Shown piece by piece: positions 22,570-33,376 of a stretch of 64,000 nucleotides of DNA. How positions within the stretch are numbered: the stretch's first letter is position 1; the number at the start of each line of letters is the position of its first letter. Where the stretch lies: contig JABYQN010000011.1 in assembly GCA_022606135.1 (NCBI GenBank), positions 930,001 through 994,000 of the forward strand. The letters run 5' to 3'. The stretch comes from Fomes fomentarius (lineage: Eukaryota; Basidiomycota; Agaricomycetes; Polyporales; Polyporaceae). A program made the translations under genes and the position numbers. Under the pieces are notes generated by a model. The model was not told the origin of the DNA. It did no database searches and saw only the letters and a list, made by a program, of their open reading frames with translations.

Positions 22570-22822
22570 GACATGTCAACCTGGAGGTTTGTGGTGGCGC
22601 AAGGTCAGGAAATCTACTTCAGCTAGAAATCCACATTCGGAATCGGAGCACGAGCCGTGTGCCGGTTCAGCTCACGTGAGTAACCCTATCCCCTGCCACG
22701 GGCGTCTAGCATAACTCATCCAGTTCAGTCAGCTCAGGCGACCGGCTTCGCTTCCTTCGTCTACTCCACGAATACTGGTCGGCTTTCTGGAGAATGTGTC
22801 TTGGCATAACACGCACGGCGAT
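22570..22822. promoter_or_regulatory. 253-bp divergent promoter between F-box gene and ATG11
   Basis: The two start codons are back to back with only 253 bp between, so both promoters must lie here. No clear TATA box. Shared regulation is possible but inferred only from distance. Confidence 0.5.
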
Positions 22823-25800
22823 ATGATTCAACTATGTCGAGCAGAAGATGGCGTGATTGTACCCTTAGACGTCTCGTTATGGGATCTAGAGAGGTGCGTA
22901 CGCGTCTCGGAGCGAATGGTTCGGTTGTCCGCTAGTAGCGTGGTTGTCTCAAGATGGTCTCAATATGGGGCGCAAGGAGGAAGGATGCTTCTGCGTTGAG
23001 GACAATGAAGTCGGAACATTTGACTGATACATCATATTGCGTAGGGTCGATAGCCTGGAGCACTTCATCTACGAGAAGACAGGTGTTCCCCCAGAAGCGG
23101 TGTGGGCGTACCTCTCAGATGGACGTCCGTTGAGGCTTGATAATGTTAGAGAACTTGCTGGGCTTGAGGACCAGGTGCGCCACCTTCGTTCACGACATCA
23201 ACTTTTAGCTCACAGACAGCAGACAATATACGTGTTCAACAAGACATACCTCAGCACTGACCTGGACCAGCTGGTGCATGATCTCCACTGCGAGCCTGAG
23301 CTACAGCCACCAGTAGAGGGTGAGTCTGTTCATATCTGTTCGAATGAAGGGTTACCTGTGCAGTGCATCTGCAAACTGTTCGCACATACAATGCACATTG
23401 ATCCAACGAGAAGAAAGAGGCACTGGGGTGATTCTACGGAGCACATGCCCGTCACTTTCAGCCCAAGCAGAGAACCCCAAGATCTGCGTCTCCATCCCAT
23501 CTTGCTTCCCTACACGACGGTGTCCAAAGCATAGACTAATCACTCTGACAGACGCCATGGCCTCCACTCCTCCAATCCGAATATCACAGCTCGCGAGTAG
23601 CTATGTTCAAGCTGCTCTTGTCCATGTTGAGCATCTCAACCGCACCTTGACATCCCTCCACTATCAACAACGTGCTCTTCAAATATCGTCCAGCGCGCTC
23701 GATCATCATGTGCTTGCCACATCCGATAGCTTCGAGGCCCTTGAAGCTATCGCTCAGCGGGAACTGGACAGGCAGTGCAAACTTCTCTCTGGGCTTGAAG
23801 CAGACCTAGAGATTGTAAGCCGTGTCAAAGTCCACAAGGAGTTCCTCAGCATCGCTGTCCGGCGAGCTATGGATGCGGGAGAGAAGGGGCGTACGCTTGG
23901 TGACTACGTGAGCAAGGTCAAGATGCAGCAGGTTGCCGCGAGCTGTGCCGGGACCCATGGGGGCCTCAAAGCACGCTTTGAGGACCTACAGGAGGTGATG
24001 AAGCGCCTACGCCAGGGCAGTGACCAAGTTCGCCGTATGGTTGGGAGTAACAGGTAGGTTATGTTTACCGTGTTGTGCTGCAGCTCGTTGACACATTTCA
24101 GCTCGATAGATGATGGGGAGGCTTGCGCACACCGCGCACAGGAAATTTGGGAGAAGATTTCTTCGCTGAACTCCACTGTCGAGAGTGCGTGGGTCATAAC
24201 CTTTACCCGCAGCAAGCTGACCACAAGCTTCAGGGCCTGGCATCGCGCCCGAAAAGGCACTGCATGGTATGTGCCGCATAACTCGCCCAGGAACAGTCGG
24301 ATTAAATTTAAGTCAGATTTTCGCCAGCTAGACGAAGCACTGCGTATCGAGGTTGAGCGCATCACCGATACCAAGGTTGCTCAATACAGCCCACCACATA
24401 GCATCCTGTGTACTGACCGTCCACGTCCACTTCCAGAACGTGTACACTGAACAGTGCATCAACACGATTCGCCGTATCAGCGAGCTGAACAACGACCTTG
24501 TCACGCTCCCGTCCGCCATGTCTCAGTTGCAGACGAGCTTAAGGGCGAAGACCAGCTTCTCGCATATAGCTCGGCTACATAACATGCTCTATGCGTATGG
24601 CGCAACTGTTGTTGAGACCGTCCGACGGAAAGAGTTCGGTACGGGCAATACCCCACCAACCAACGACCTTGCTGATAAGATTTATAGGTCGCTTCTTCTA
24701 TCAGAGAGCGCAGAGCATCTTGGAGGTTATGGCTAAGCTCTCGTACGTCATTACATTACATGACTGACGCACCAAATGATGTTTGGCTTGCAGATCGAAC
24801 GAGCGAAAACGTCGACAAGCCTATAGGAACGAAGTACAGGGCGAGCTCCCGTTCGAGGTCAAAGGCATGGATGACACTGTTCCAAACGTCGATTTCTCGC
24901 CCAGCGGTTCGACTGACTCGCAGTACTCGCTCGAGCGCACAGACATTGACGGCAAGTAAAGCGTAATTCTTGCATCGATCTTTGCTCAGTTTGACGCGGC
25001 GCGTGGTCAGATTTCCTCCATGTTCTTGATGATCTCGAGCACTTCGCGAGAGAGGCTCGGGACCAGGCTGCCGAGGCATCGGTGCAAGAAGCACGGGCGA
25101 AGCTTGATAAGCTCATCGGAAAGATGGACACTCTGGAGTCCGGCTTTGATAGGATCGCTGAGAGGTCATGTATGTACTCACTAAGTCTTGGCTGCTGAAG
25201 CACTACTAATCTTCTATCCTAGTACTTTCGACATCCCGGCTTCTGAGCAATCGACGGCGAGGTGTGTAGTGGTGTCAGGACATTTCCAGTGCGGAGCTGA
25301 TTGGCTGTGTAGCCACCGAGGACGACCAGGCGTACGGCGAGATTCAGCTTCAACTTCAGGAACTTCAGCACCAGAAGGCAGAGGAGGAAGCTGCCTATAA
25401 GCAAAGAAGCTCTTCACTGGAAGCTGAGATCAGTGAGCTCCGTGACACTCTCCAGATGTCTGAAACCGCCCGTGGTCAGCTCGAACGGGACCTCCACGCC
25501 GCCCGCGCACAGCTCGAGAGTGAAACAACATCCCGACGAATACTTGACGAACGTAATAGCGAGATGGCGAGGGAGGCGGATGCCAAGGGCGAAGCCCTTG
25601 CTCATGCACTCGCAGACGCTACTGACCAAACACGGGTCGCCGAGCTCCTTCGCCAGCAACTTGCGCAAGTTCGGGACGAGTTCGAGGCAGTCAAGGAACT
25701 CGAGGCACGCAATGCTGACAAGGTCACCGCCCTCCTTGAAGAGCAAGCCAAGACTCTCAGGAGGCTGGAGGAGGCGCGATCTCGTGGCGAAGACCTGGAG

Positions 25801-28145
25801 GCTCAGATACAAGCCGCACGAGCGGAGAGTGACGACGTCAAGCGTGCTCTGGCTGAGGCTGGCAAAGAGAAGGACCGTCTGTTGCGTGCTCAGGCATCGG
25901 AGCACGATCGGCTTTTGCGCGACCACATCGCGGAGGCAGACGGGGACCGTGCGGTCCTGGAACATCAGTTCTCCGAGCTTCGGGCTGCTCTCGAGGATGC
26001 GGAGCGCCAGCTCAAGGATGCCCGGGCGCAGGCGGAGATGGCCAACGCTGATGCGGTTGGGCTCAGGGAAGAGCTCCAGCGCGTTGAGCATGAGCTACGG
26101 GATGCACGTCGTGACGAACGGGTTGTCAGAGAGGACCTTCGTGCTGGTCGGGTGTCTCAGGCCGAGTTCGAACATCGTCTGGAGCAGAGTGAGAGACTCG
26201 TCGCTCAGATGCTGGATGTTGCTCTCGCCTTCCGCGAGGCACACGTGAAAGCGCTGTCGAATGTACAGGCAATGATTGCTCATCCGGGAAACAAAGCTGC
26301 GGCGGCGGTAGTTCACAGTCTTGCAGACTCGACGTTGAGTAACTCGCGCCATGCTATCGTCGCACACTCTGGTGATCCTGCGCCCATCGATCCATCTGAC
26401 CCGGCTGGTGCCTTGGACGCCCTTCGTGCCTTTGACCACGACCACTTCCTCGAGGCAATTGGCAAGGCAGGTTCGACAATTCGCAAGTGGCAGAAGCAGT
26501 GCAAGGACTACCGCGAGCGCGCTAAGGGCAAGATCTCTTTCAGGAACTTCGCCAAAGGCGACCTAGCCCTCTTCCTCCCAACACGGAACTCAATCTCCAA
26601 GCCCTGGGCTGCGTTCAATGGTGAGTCTCGACGGGTATGATCGGTATTCTCAACTCAGGCACTGACCTCCGAAATTCCTCCTTTGACGCCGCTAACAGTC
26701 TCTTTCCCACACTACTTCTTGCAGGCCACCGGACACCTCGCCGAGCAGCTCAAGACACGCGAATGGATTGTAGCAAGGATCACTTCAATCACTGAGCGTG
26801 TCGTAGACTCCAAGGTAGGTCTCAAGAGCATCGTCCTGCGACAGGAGCGTTGGGAGCTAATATTGGGGTTGGCGTTGTCGGCGGGTATCAATAGGATCCA
26901 AACACGAATCCATATGGCCTGGGCGATGGCGTCAAGTATTACATGCTTGAGGTGGAGGACTGGACACAGCCGTCATACCCTTCCAAGCGTCGGGAGCCAA
27001 CAAAAAAGACTCCAGCAGCCGAACCACCGTTGGAGCCACCCACCGCCCAGCTCCTGCCAGTGGCCGAGACAGGCACCATCCCAACAGGCCCTCCGGAACC
27101 GGAGGTGGAAGAATCTTTCAGCGTGACACGCCCTCCGACGTCGCACTTGTTCCCGCGGGCACGGTCGGCGTCCTCGCCAATTGCGGGCCCATCCTCCCTC
27201 TCGAAATTGCTCGCACAGGCTGGTCCTGCAGAGTCTCCTGCTCCCGCTTCCTCATCATTGCCGACCGCTTCGGCCGAACCGAGAGAGAGCGCGCCTCCGC
27301 GGCCCTCGACCCCACCCGATAGTGTCAGTCCGAAGGCGTCCCGAAGTGTGTCTCCTACCGTTCCCCTCCCACCGCCAGTCGTTGTTCCGTCACCACCACT
27401 TACCACTGTTCCGCCACCTCCGGCATCGTCTCGACCGGTGTCGCCTCTCTCCCCAACTCGCCCAGATGTGAATCCTACGCCCGCGTCCGGATCTCAGCCC
27501 ACCAGTAAGCACGGGCCTTCCCACCCCTCACCGCTCCGACCTTCCTCGAGAGGATCGCGGCACTCAACGTCATCGAGGTTCTCCTCCGGGCGAATACCCT
27601 TCGGCGGAGTCTCCTCTGGGGCGATCACCAAAGCCATGCCGACTACTGCGATATCCGAACAGGTATCCACACTATCTACGACACCTTCCTCTGCCTCCGG
27701 CTCCGGCTCCGGCTCGAGCGAGACAGCGATAGGAGGAATACCTGGAGCGCTAAGCATTGGCACCAGCACTTCGAATATCCCTTCCCCAGAAGGTTCGCCA
27801 ACGCTCGGGATGACAAGCCTTCTGACGCAGACGCACCGCCGGCGGACGACGTCGTACCACGTCCCGACGGCACGTAGCTCGACCCTCGGCGTAGGTTTGC
27901 CCAGTGCCACACCCTCGGCCGCGTCGTCCAGCCCCCTTGCTCACGGCACTGGGACCGGGGCCGGCGCTGGTGTAGGGGGAAGCGCGACTAGTCGGTTGGC
28001 GAGCCTGGCGAGCAGCTGGGGTGTGTCATTTGGGAGGAGGAAACGCGCTGAGCTTGCCTCTGCTGCCGAGGAGGCTGGGAGCGGCAGCCGTGTGCCTGGG
28101 AATTCGAGTCCGATCCCGGAATCTCCTACGCGGGCGGCGGATTGA
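22823..28145 (+). CDS. ATG11: Autophagy-related protein 11 (selective autophagy scaffold)
   Basis: ATG11 tethers cargo receptors to the Atg1/Atg9 machinery at the phagophore assembly site, in mitophagy, pexophagy and the Cvt pathway. Recognised by the N-terminal ubiquitin-like start (MIQLCRAEDG, AYLSDGRPLR, IYVFNKTYL), the conserved helical block (VKVHKEFLSIAVRRAMDAGE, LGDYVSKVKM, RLHNMLYAYGATVVE) and long coiled coils at 25300-26300. The C-terminal Atg11/FIP200 claw domain reads FAKGDLALFLPTRN, PWAAFNVSFPHYFL, LKTREWIVARIT, NPYGLGDGVKYYMLEVEDW. Exons read: 22823-22893, 23045-23174, 23223-23319, 23552-24053, 24102-24184, 24234-24266, 24317-24375, 24437-24638, 24688-24742, 24794-24951, 25011-25169, about 25270-26620, 26699-26814, 26895-28145. 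Intron 24952-25010 has a GC donor. The join across 25170-25290 could not be made in frame. About 1,400 residues, with a Pro/Ser-rich tail after the claw. Confidence 0.93.
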
Positions 28146-31100
28146 GCGGTATGTGAGCCGTCCGTGGTGCATTCTATGCCTGTGCTTTATCTGCCGAGAC
28201 CAATACTCGACTTCCACACTCGTTCTCGCACTCGCGTGCCGTGCTCCTCATCGCATGGGGCACCACGCACCGTTCACCATTCCTTGCATTTCCCACATCC
28301 TAATACATCTACACGTCGTACGTCCTCTGTCTCGCACAAGTACTAACCCCCAGAACCATCCCCGTTTGTGATTGCCAATCTGGTACATTGCTGTCAGTTT
28401 GCTCCGCTATCCATGTTGCTTTAGGAATCTGTCCAATCGTGCGTGCGTCTCGGCTGTCGTCGGTCGAGCGTCGTCGGCTATCGTGCGACCGAGTTTCGAC
28501 TTCGACGCTTCTTGATCGAGATCGCTCGCACTCATACAGTCAATAATAAACCACGGTCTGACCTGGTCTGACAGGTGGGTCAGTCTGGCTCTGACTTGAG
28601 TTTGAAGTCTGCTTCGATATCAGATTCTTGAGACGCACGGTTAGGCGCGCGGCTTCAGTACGCCCACGGATACTTACTGGCAAATCAAATGAAGCGACCT
28701 CCCTGTGTCGTGCGTGCATACCGTACTCCGGAATCTGGAAAACACTGGTATATGTATGCTCTACCGTTCGATGGATGCGCACTGACGCACGGGTCCAAGT
28801 TGTTGAAGGATCCAGGAGCGCATTGACGCGTTATGAGATTATGCAGTGATCCCCGAGTACTCCGGGAGTAGTGCCAGCCCTAGCCGCTGCCTAGCTGCTG
28901 CGATGATGTTTCGACTTGGACGGCGTCAGGCACATGTATATCAGTATGTATCAACTCGGCGAGGAGCGGCTAGAGCCTACATAGGAGTGGGCACCGCTAT
29001 ACCGCGCCCGGCTTCCGTTCATCGTCTGTCATCTGACAAAAATCCACTGGTGCACTAGTAACCGTATAACGAACGTGAAAGCCAATGTGAAGGAACTCTG
29101 AGCTTCCAATGTCCACACTCTTCGAACTCGTAACCGTCGATAACGATGCGTATGTTACCTTCCGTTTCAAGAGTTCAAGTTGAAGCCTGTACCTGCAAAA
29201 ATTCTTCCCAATCATGTTTCGCCGCACAATAATTTACCCCGTCCGAGCGTGACGCGGCGAGATGGTCCCGAAACGCTCAAGCATCTCGAAACAACGGTCA
29301 AATCATGCCAGCCTGAGCTTGAGGAGGTACCAGACAGAGCTGAGAGCGCGAGGCGTCGGCTGCAGGCCGGACGTGCCAGCGTCAGTGTCACCATAATGGT
29401 GCCACAAGAGCGCGGTTTCTCCGTCCCGCACTGCGCTGGACTGCGCTGGAGCGGGAAGGGCTTAGGTTGGGAGGTGCGCCTCCCGATTGGTCCGGGTCGA
29501 CTTTGCGGCTGGCACAGCGGGGGAGCCTTGGTTCGAGGGAGGAATGGAATGGGAACTTGTGTTTGCCAAGGGCTGAAGGTGGTACGAGCGGTAGGACGTG
29601 CTATGCTGCTCGCTGCTTGAATTTTGTACATAGCCCTTGACGTAGTAGAAGCGGGCACTGGTACCGGATGAGGTGGGGGAGCGGAATATCTGTTATGTAC
29701 CTCGCGGGGAACGGTGGCGCTTGGCGTCGGAACTGCCAAGAGGACGAGTTTCTCCAATGTTATTGCGCTGATCGCTCCTCCTCTGGACGACGCCCTACAT
29801 AGTACATACACACCTTTGCCGGCTCTTATCGTAGGGTAGCAAGTTGACTGGTTTCCCCGCGCAGTCGATGAGACAGTGGAAACTTACCGCGGTTAGAGAG
29901 GAGGGGAGGTTATACTCTGTTGTACTTAGACGCCCCTGAAACGACGGGATGGACAACTTGAATGACGTATGGTTATAACTTGATCCAGTATAGACGCGCT
30001 GGCAGCACCGTAAGCGAGAGAATACGTGCTTCTTTCTGTATGATGTTGCGAAGGCAACACAGCGAAGTCACATGGGGCAGTATCTGTGTCGAGGACATAT
30101 GGAAACTCCGCTTGCGGTGAATCATATAACAGTCACCATGAATATGTCTAGAAGAGGCAATCAAGAACATGGACAACTCAGGTGACTGGGAGTCCGGGTC
30201 GGTGCACGCGTTTTGTGCACGAGCACGGCCGCGCAGACGACATAGTGGCGTTGGCCACCTGGGCCTATGTACGTGTAAGCCATGATCTCTCCCACGAAGT
30301 GTTGTTTGCAAGGTTCGCTTCTTGACAAGTTAGAGTTCTCTAGGGCACGACAGTGAGTGGTATTTAGTGTGCTGCGCGCGTATCTATCAACCGTCTGTGC
30401 GTCAGGCCTTCAGGCTTCAGCTTCAGGAGTCGAGGTTGAAGAGGAGTGCGGCGGCCGTTGTTCCACGGGGCGCGCGTGTCGTGGGGTTGAACCGGGATCA
30501 TTCCTACTGTCCATTTTGGGACATGGCGTGATCTGATCACCAGTCCTCCCACGCTGGCTGAGCTGCTTTCATTCTTCTGCTACATCTGGTGAATTCCAAT
30601 CTGCACGACTCGGAAACACCTGTGCTTCTTCATGTTTCGTGGAACGGTTCGCTCGTGTGTTATCCTGTCCGCCTTACCCCCCGCCCGCCTCGGAGCGCAC
30701 TGGACTTGAGTACGGCCGAGCGAGTCTCGGAGTCTAGATCAATCACAGGCCATATGTACTACGATGATGCCAGTGTGCGATCTGGGCAGATCGGAACCGC
30801 AAGACTGCAGAAGGGGCGCGCGTTTGTATATTCCCGAGAAGAGAAGAGCGCAATTTGGCGAGTGTCTATTGCTCTGTTTCTGGGGATGCATGCCGTTGGG
30901 CTCCTGCACTAAGGGAATGTAGGAGGTAGCCTCGCTGGTGGCTTGTGCCTGGAGAGATCTGGGGGCGATGGATGTGGCCAAGGGGCGGGACGAGTGCGGG
31001 GTATCAGGCGGCGAAACTGGAGAATACGCGGAGAAATAGACGACATGGCCCGCTCTGTCGGTTGGCCCAGGGCTCTCCGTCCACCCGGTCAGCTGGTTCC

Positions 31101-31226
31101 GTCCGTTCCTCTCTCCTTGACACTCCAGTGATCGCACTATTAAAACCTCCACGCTCCTTCTTTTCTCCCCAGCCAGCCTCCCCAGCTCCTCTCTGTCCCC
31201 GACTCCATCGCTCCAGTCTCTAAGCC
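28146..31226. other. 3-kb gene-poor region
   Basis: No recognisable gene or RNA. GT-rich low-complexity words (GGTCTGACC-like, about 28556-28600) resemble those at 9.6 kb. The 199-codon minus-strand frame at 29212-29811 is Pro/Ser-rich without a domain or splice logic, so I do not call it. The last 300 bases are the sugar transporter's promoter and leader. Confidence 0.5.
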
Positions 31227-33376
31227 ATGGCAGTCGGTCCCGCCGCAACCGCGTCCAACAGCGAGGGCTTCCTCCACCTCGTGGACCCCAACAGGAAGTG
31301 GTACAACAACAGGAGGTGCGTCCAACTTCGTCCCTGCCTTCCTACCGATCCCCGGAGTTCACCCTAATGCCCCCGCAGGATTATCCTCCTCAACGCATGG
31401 CTTGTCCTTCTGTGCGTAGCCCTCGGTGCTCGAGATACTTCCGACGATACTCACCGTCATGTTATTCTAGGCTCATTACTTCCTCAACCAACGGTTTCGA
31501 CGGAAGTTTGATGAACAGTCTCCAGTCTATGACTCAGTGGAAGAACTTCTTCAATGACCCTAAAGGAGGCACTCTCGGTCTCTTGAACGCCATCCAGGTG
31601 TGTTTGCTCTTCACCCGAGCCCGCTTCCCCCCTTCCATGTGTTCATGCACCCTCGAAGAACATCGGCTCTCTTGCAGGTTACCCCTTCGCACCATACCTC
31701 TCCGACGGCATTGGTCGCCGTCCATCCATCTGGATTGGCGCCGTCCTCATGATTGCTGGTTCAGCCCTCCAAACCGCATGCGCGAACATTAACCAATTCA
31801 TTGGTGCTCGGTAAGCCCTTTCCAGGCACCTGGCGTCACGCCCTATACTTACTCCTCATCCAAGTTTCCTCATCGGTTTCGGTCTGAGTATCGCGTGTGA
31901 GTACCACGTCTCCCGTGACGCTCTCCTCTACTCACGGCCGTCGCGTTAATTATAGCCAACGCCGCTCCCATGTTGGTTACGGAGGTTTCTTACCCCGTCT
32001 ACCGCCCGCAGCTCAGTTCGCTCTACAACACTCTCTGGTACTCCGGTAACATCGTGTACGTCATCCTGTCTGACAGGAGTTTCTCAGCGCGCTCACACAG
32101 TCTCGATCGCAGTGCTTCATGGACCGCGTTCGGAACGGCGCGTATTAACAGCGACTGGTCATGGCGTATCCCCTCCCTCCTCCAGGCCATTCCCTCCGTC
32201 TTCCAGTTCTTCCTCATCTGGTTTGTTCCAGAGTCGCCTCGTTTCCTCGTCAGCAAGGGCAAGGAGGCCCAGGCCCTGCACACACTCGCGTACTACCATG
32301 CCGACGGTGACGACACTGATCCACTCGTGCTCTACGAATTCGAGGAAATTAAGGCGGCCATCAAGCTCGACCAAGAGAGTAAGCGCACTTCCCGGCGATT
32401 CTCTGCCGTGTAAGCTCAGCTAACGGGCCGCTCTGAACTTCTTTCCTGATGTGACCAGGCCAGAAGAACGTCGGCTGGAAGGCGCTCGTCAAGACCAAGG
32501 GCAACCGGAAGCGGATGGGGATCATCATCGCCATTGCATGGTTCTCGCAGTGGTCGGGCAACGGTCTTGTGTCGTACTACCTCAACAAGGTCTTCGACAC
32601 GATCGGCATCACGGACAACGAGATTCAGCTGCTCATCACCGGTATTCTGGCCATCTGGAACCTGTTCTGGGCGGTGTTCGCGTCCTTCCAGGTCGACCGT
32701 TGGGGTCGCCGGTTCCTATTCTTGACGTCAGCCGCGGGCATGCTGCTGTTCTTCACGCTCCAGACGATTTGCTCGGCCCAGTATGCGCTCCACCAGACCG
32801 ACGCGGCGGCACATGCGGTCATTGCGTTCATCTTCCTGTTCTACGCGTTCTACGAGTGAGTGCCCTCTTCATCTGTATCTTCTTAGTGGAGGAGATTGCT
32901 GACGCCGGCCAACAGTCTTGCGTTCACCCCGCTCATCGTATCGTACACACTCGAGATCCTGCCGTACTCGCTCCGCGCGAAGGGCTTCAACGTGTTCAAC
33001 TTCACCATTTCCGTCGCGCTCATCTTCAACCAGTATGTCAACCCGATCGCGCTCGAAAACATCGCCTGGAAGTACTACGTACGTATCCCTTCCTCTCTCG
33101 CCTTCCCTACCCTTTCCCCCCTCCTCAGTTCGAGTGCGTCATCTGATGTTGGGTGTACGCCTGTAGATCGTGTACTGCTGCTGGCTCGCGTTCGAGCTCG
33201 TGTTCCTGTACTTCTTCGTCGTGGAGACGAGGAACCGGACGCTCGAGGAGACCGCCGCGCTCTTCGACGGCGAGGACCTGGCCGCGATCCACGCCGCTGC
33301 GCAGAACGTCGCAGGGGACGTCCGCCATGAAGATTACGACGAAAAGACCTCGGACCACGGACTCAACAAGGTCTAA
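31227..33376 (+). CDS. MFS sugar transporter (hexose/lactose permease type)
   Basis: Twelve-TM proton-coupled or facilitative sugar uptake carrier of the plasma membrane. Ten exons (31227-31315, 31379-31411, 31471-31597, 31659-31810, 31865-31896, 31956-32055, 32113-32378, 32459-32855, 32916-33078, 33167-33376) give 522 residues, the standard length. Sugar-porter signatures are all present: NGFDGSLMN in TM1, DGIGRRPSIWIGA in the TM2-3 loop, VPESPRFLVSKGK after TM6, QVDRWGRRFLFL in the TM8-9 loop and VETRNRTLEE after TM12. Fungal homologues are usually annotated as lactose permeases or hexose transporters; the true sugar cannot be told. The hydrophilic tail is short and acidic. Two exons (33 and 32 nt) are small. 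Confidence 0.95.

Noticed and set aside
23320..23551. Extra coding exon in the 232-nt ATG11 intron (frame beginning MSLFISV)
   Set aside because: Removing the whole piece joins PPVE to DAMASTPP as expected for ATG11; the intervening codons look random.
26939..27912. Gly/Val-rich minus-strand frames opposite the ATG11 tail
   Set aside because: Shadows of the Pro/Ser-rich codons of the real exon.
29212..29811. 199-codon minus-strand frame
   Set aside because: Pro/Ser/Arg-rich, no domain, no splice logic and a non-matching plus-strand frame over the same bases; compositional artefact more likely than a gene.
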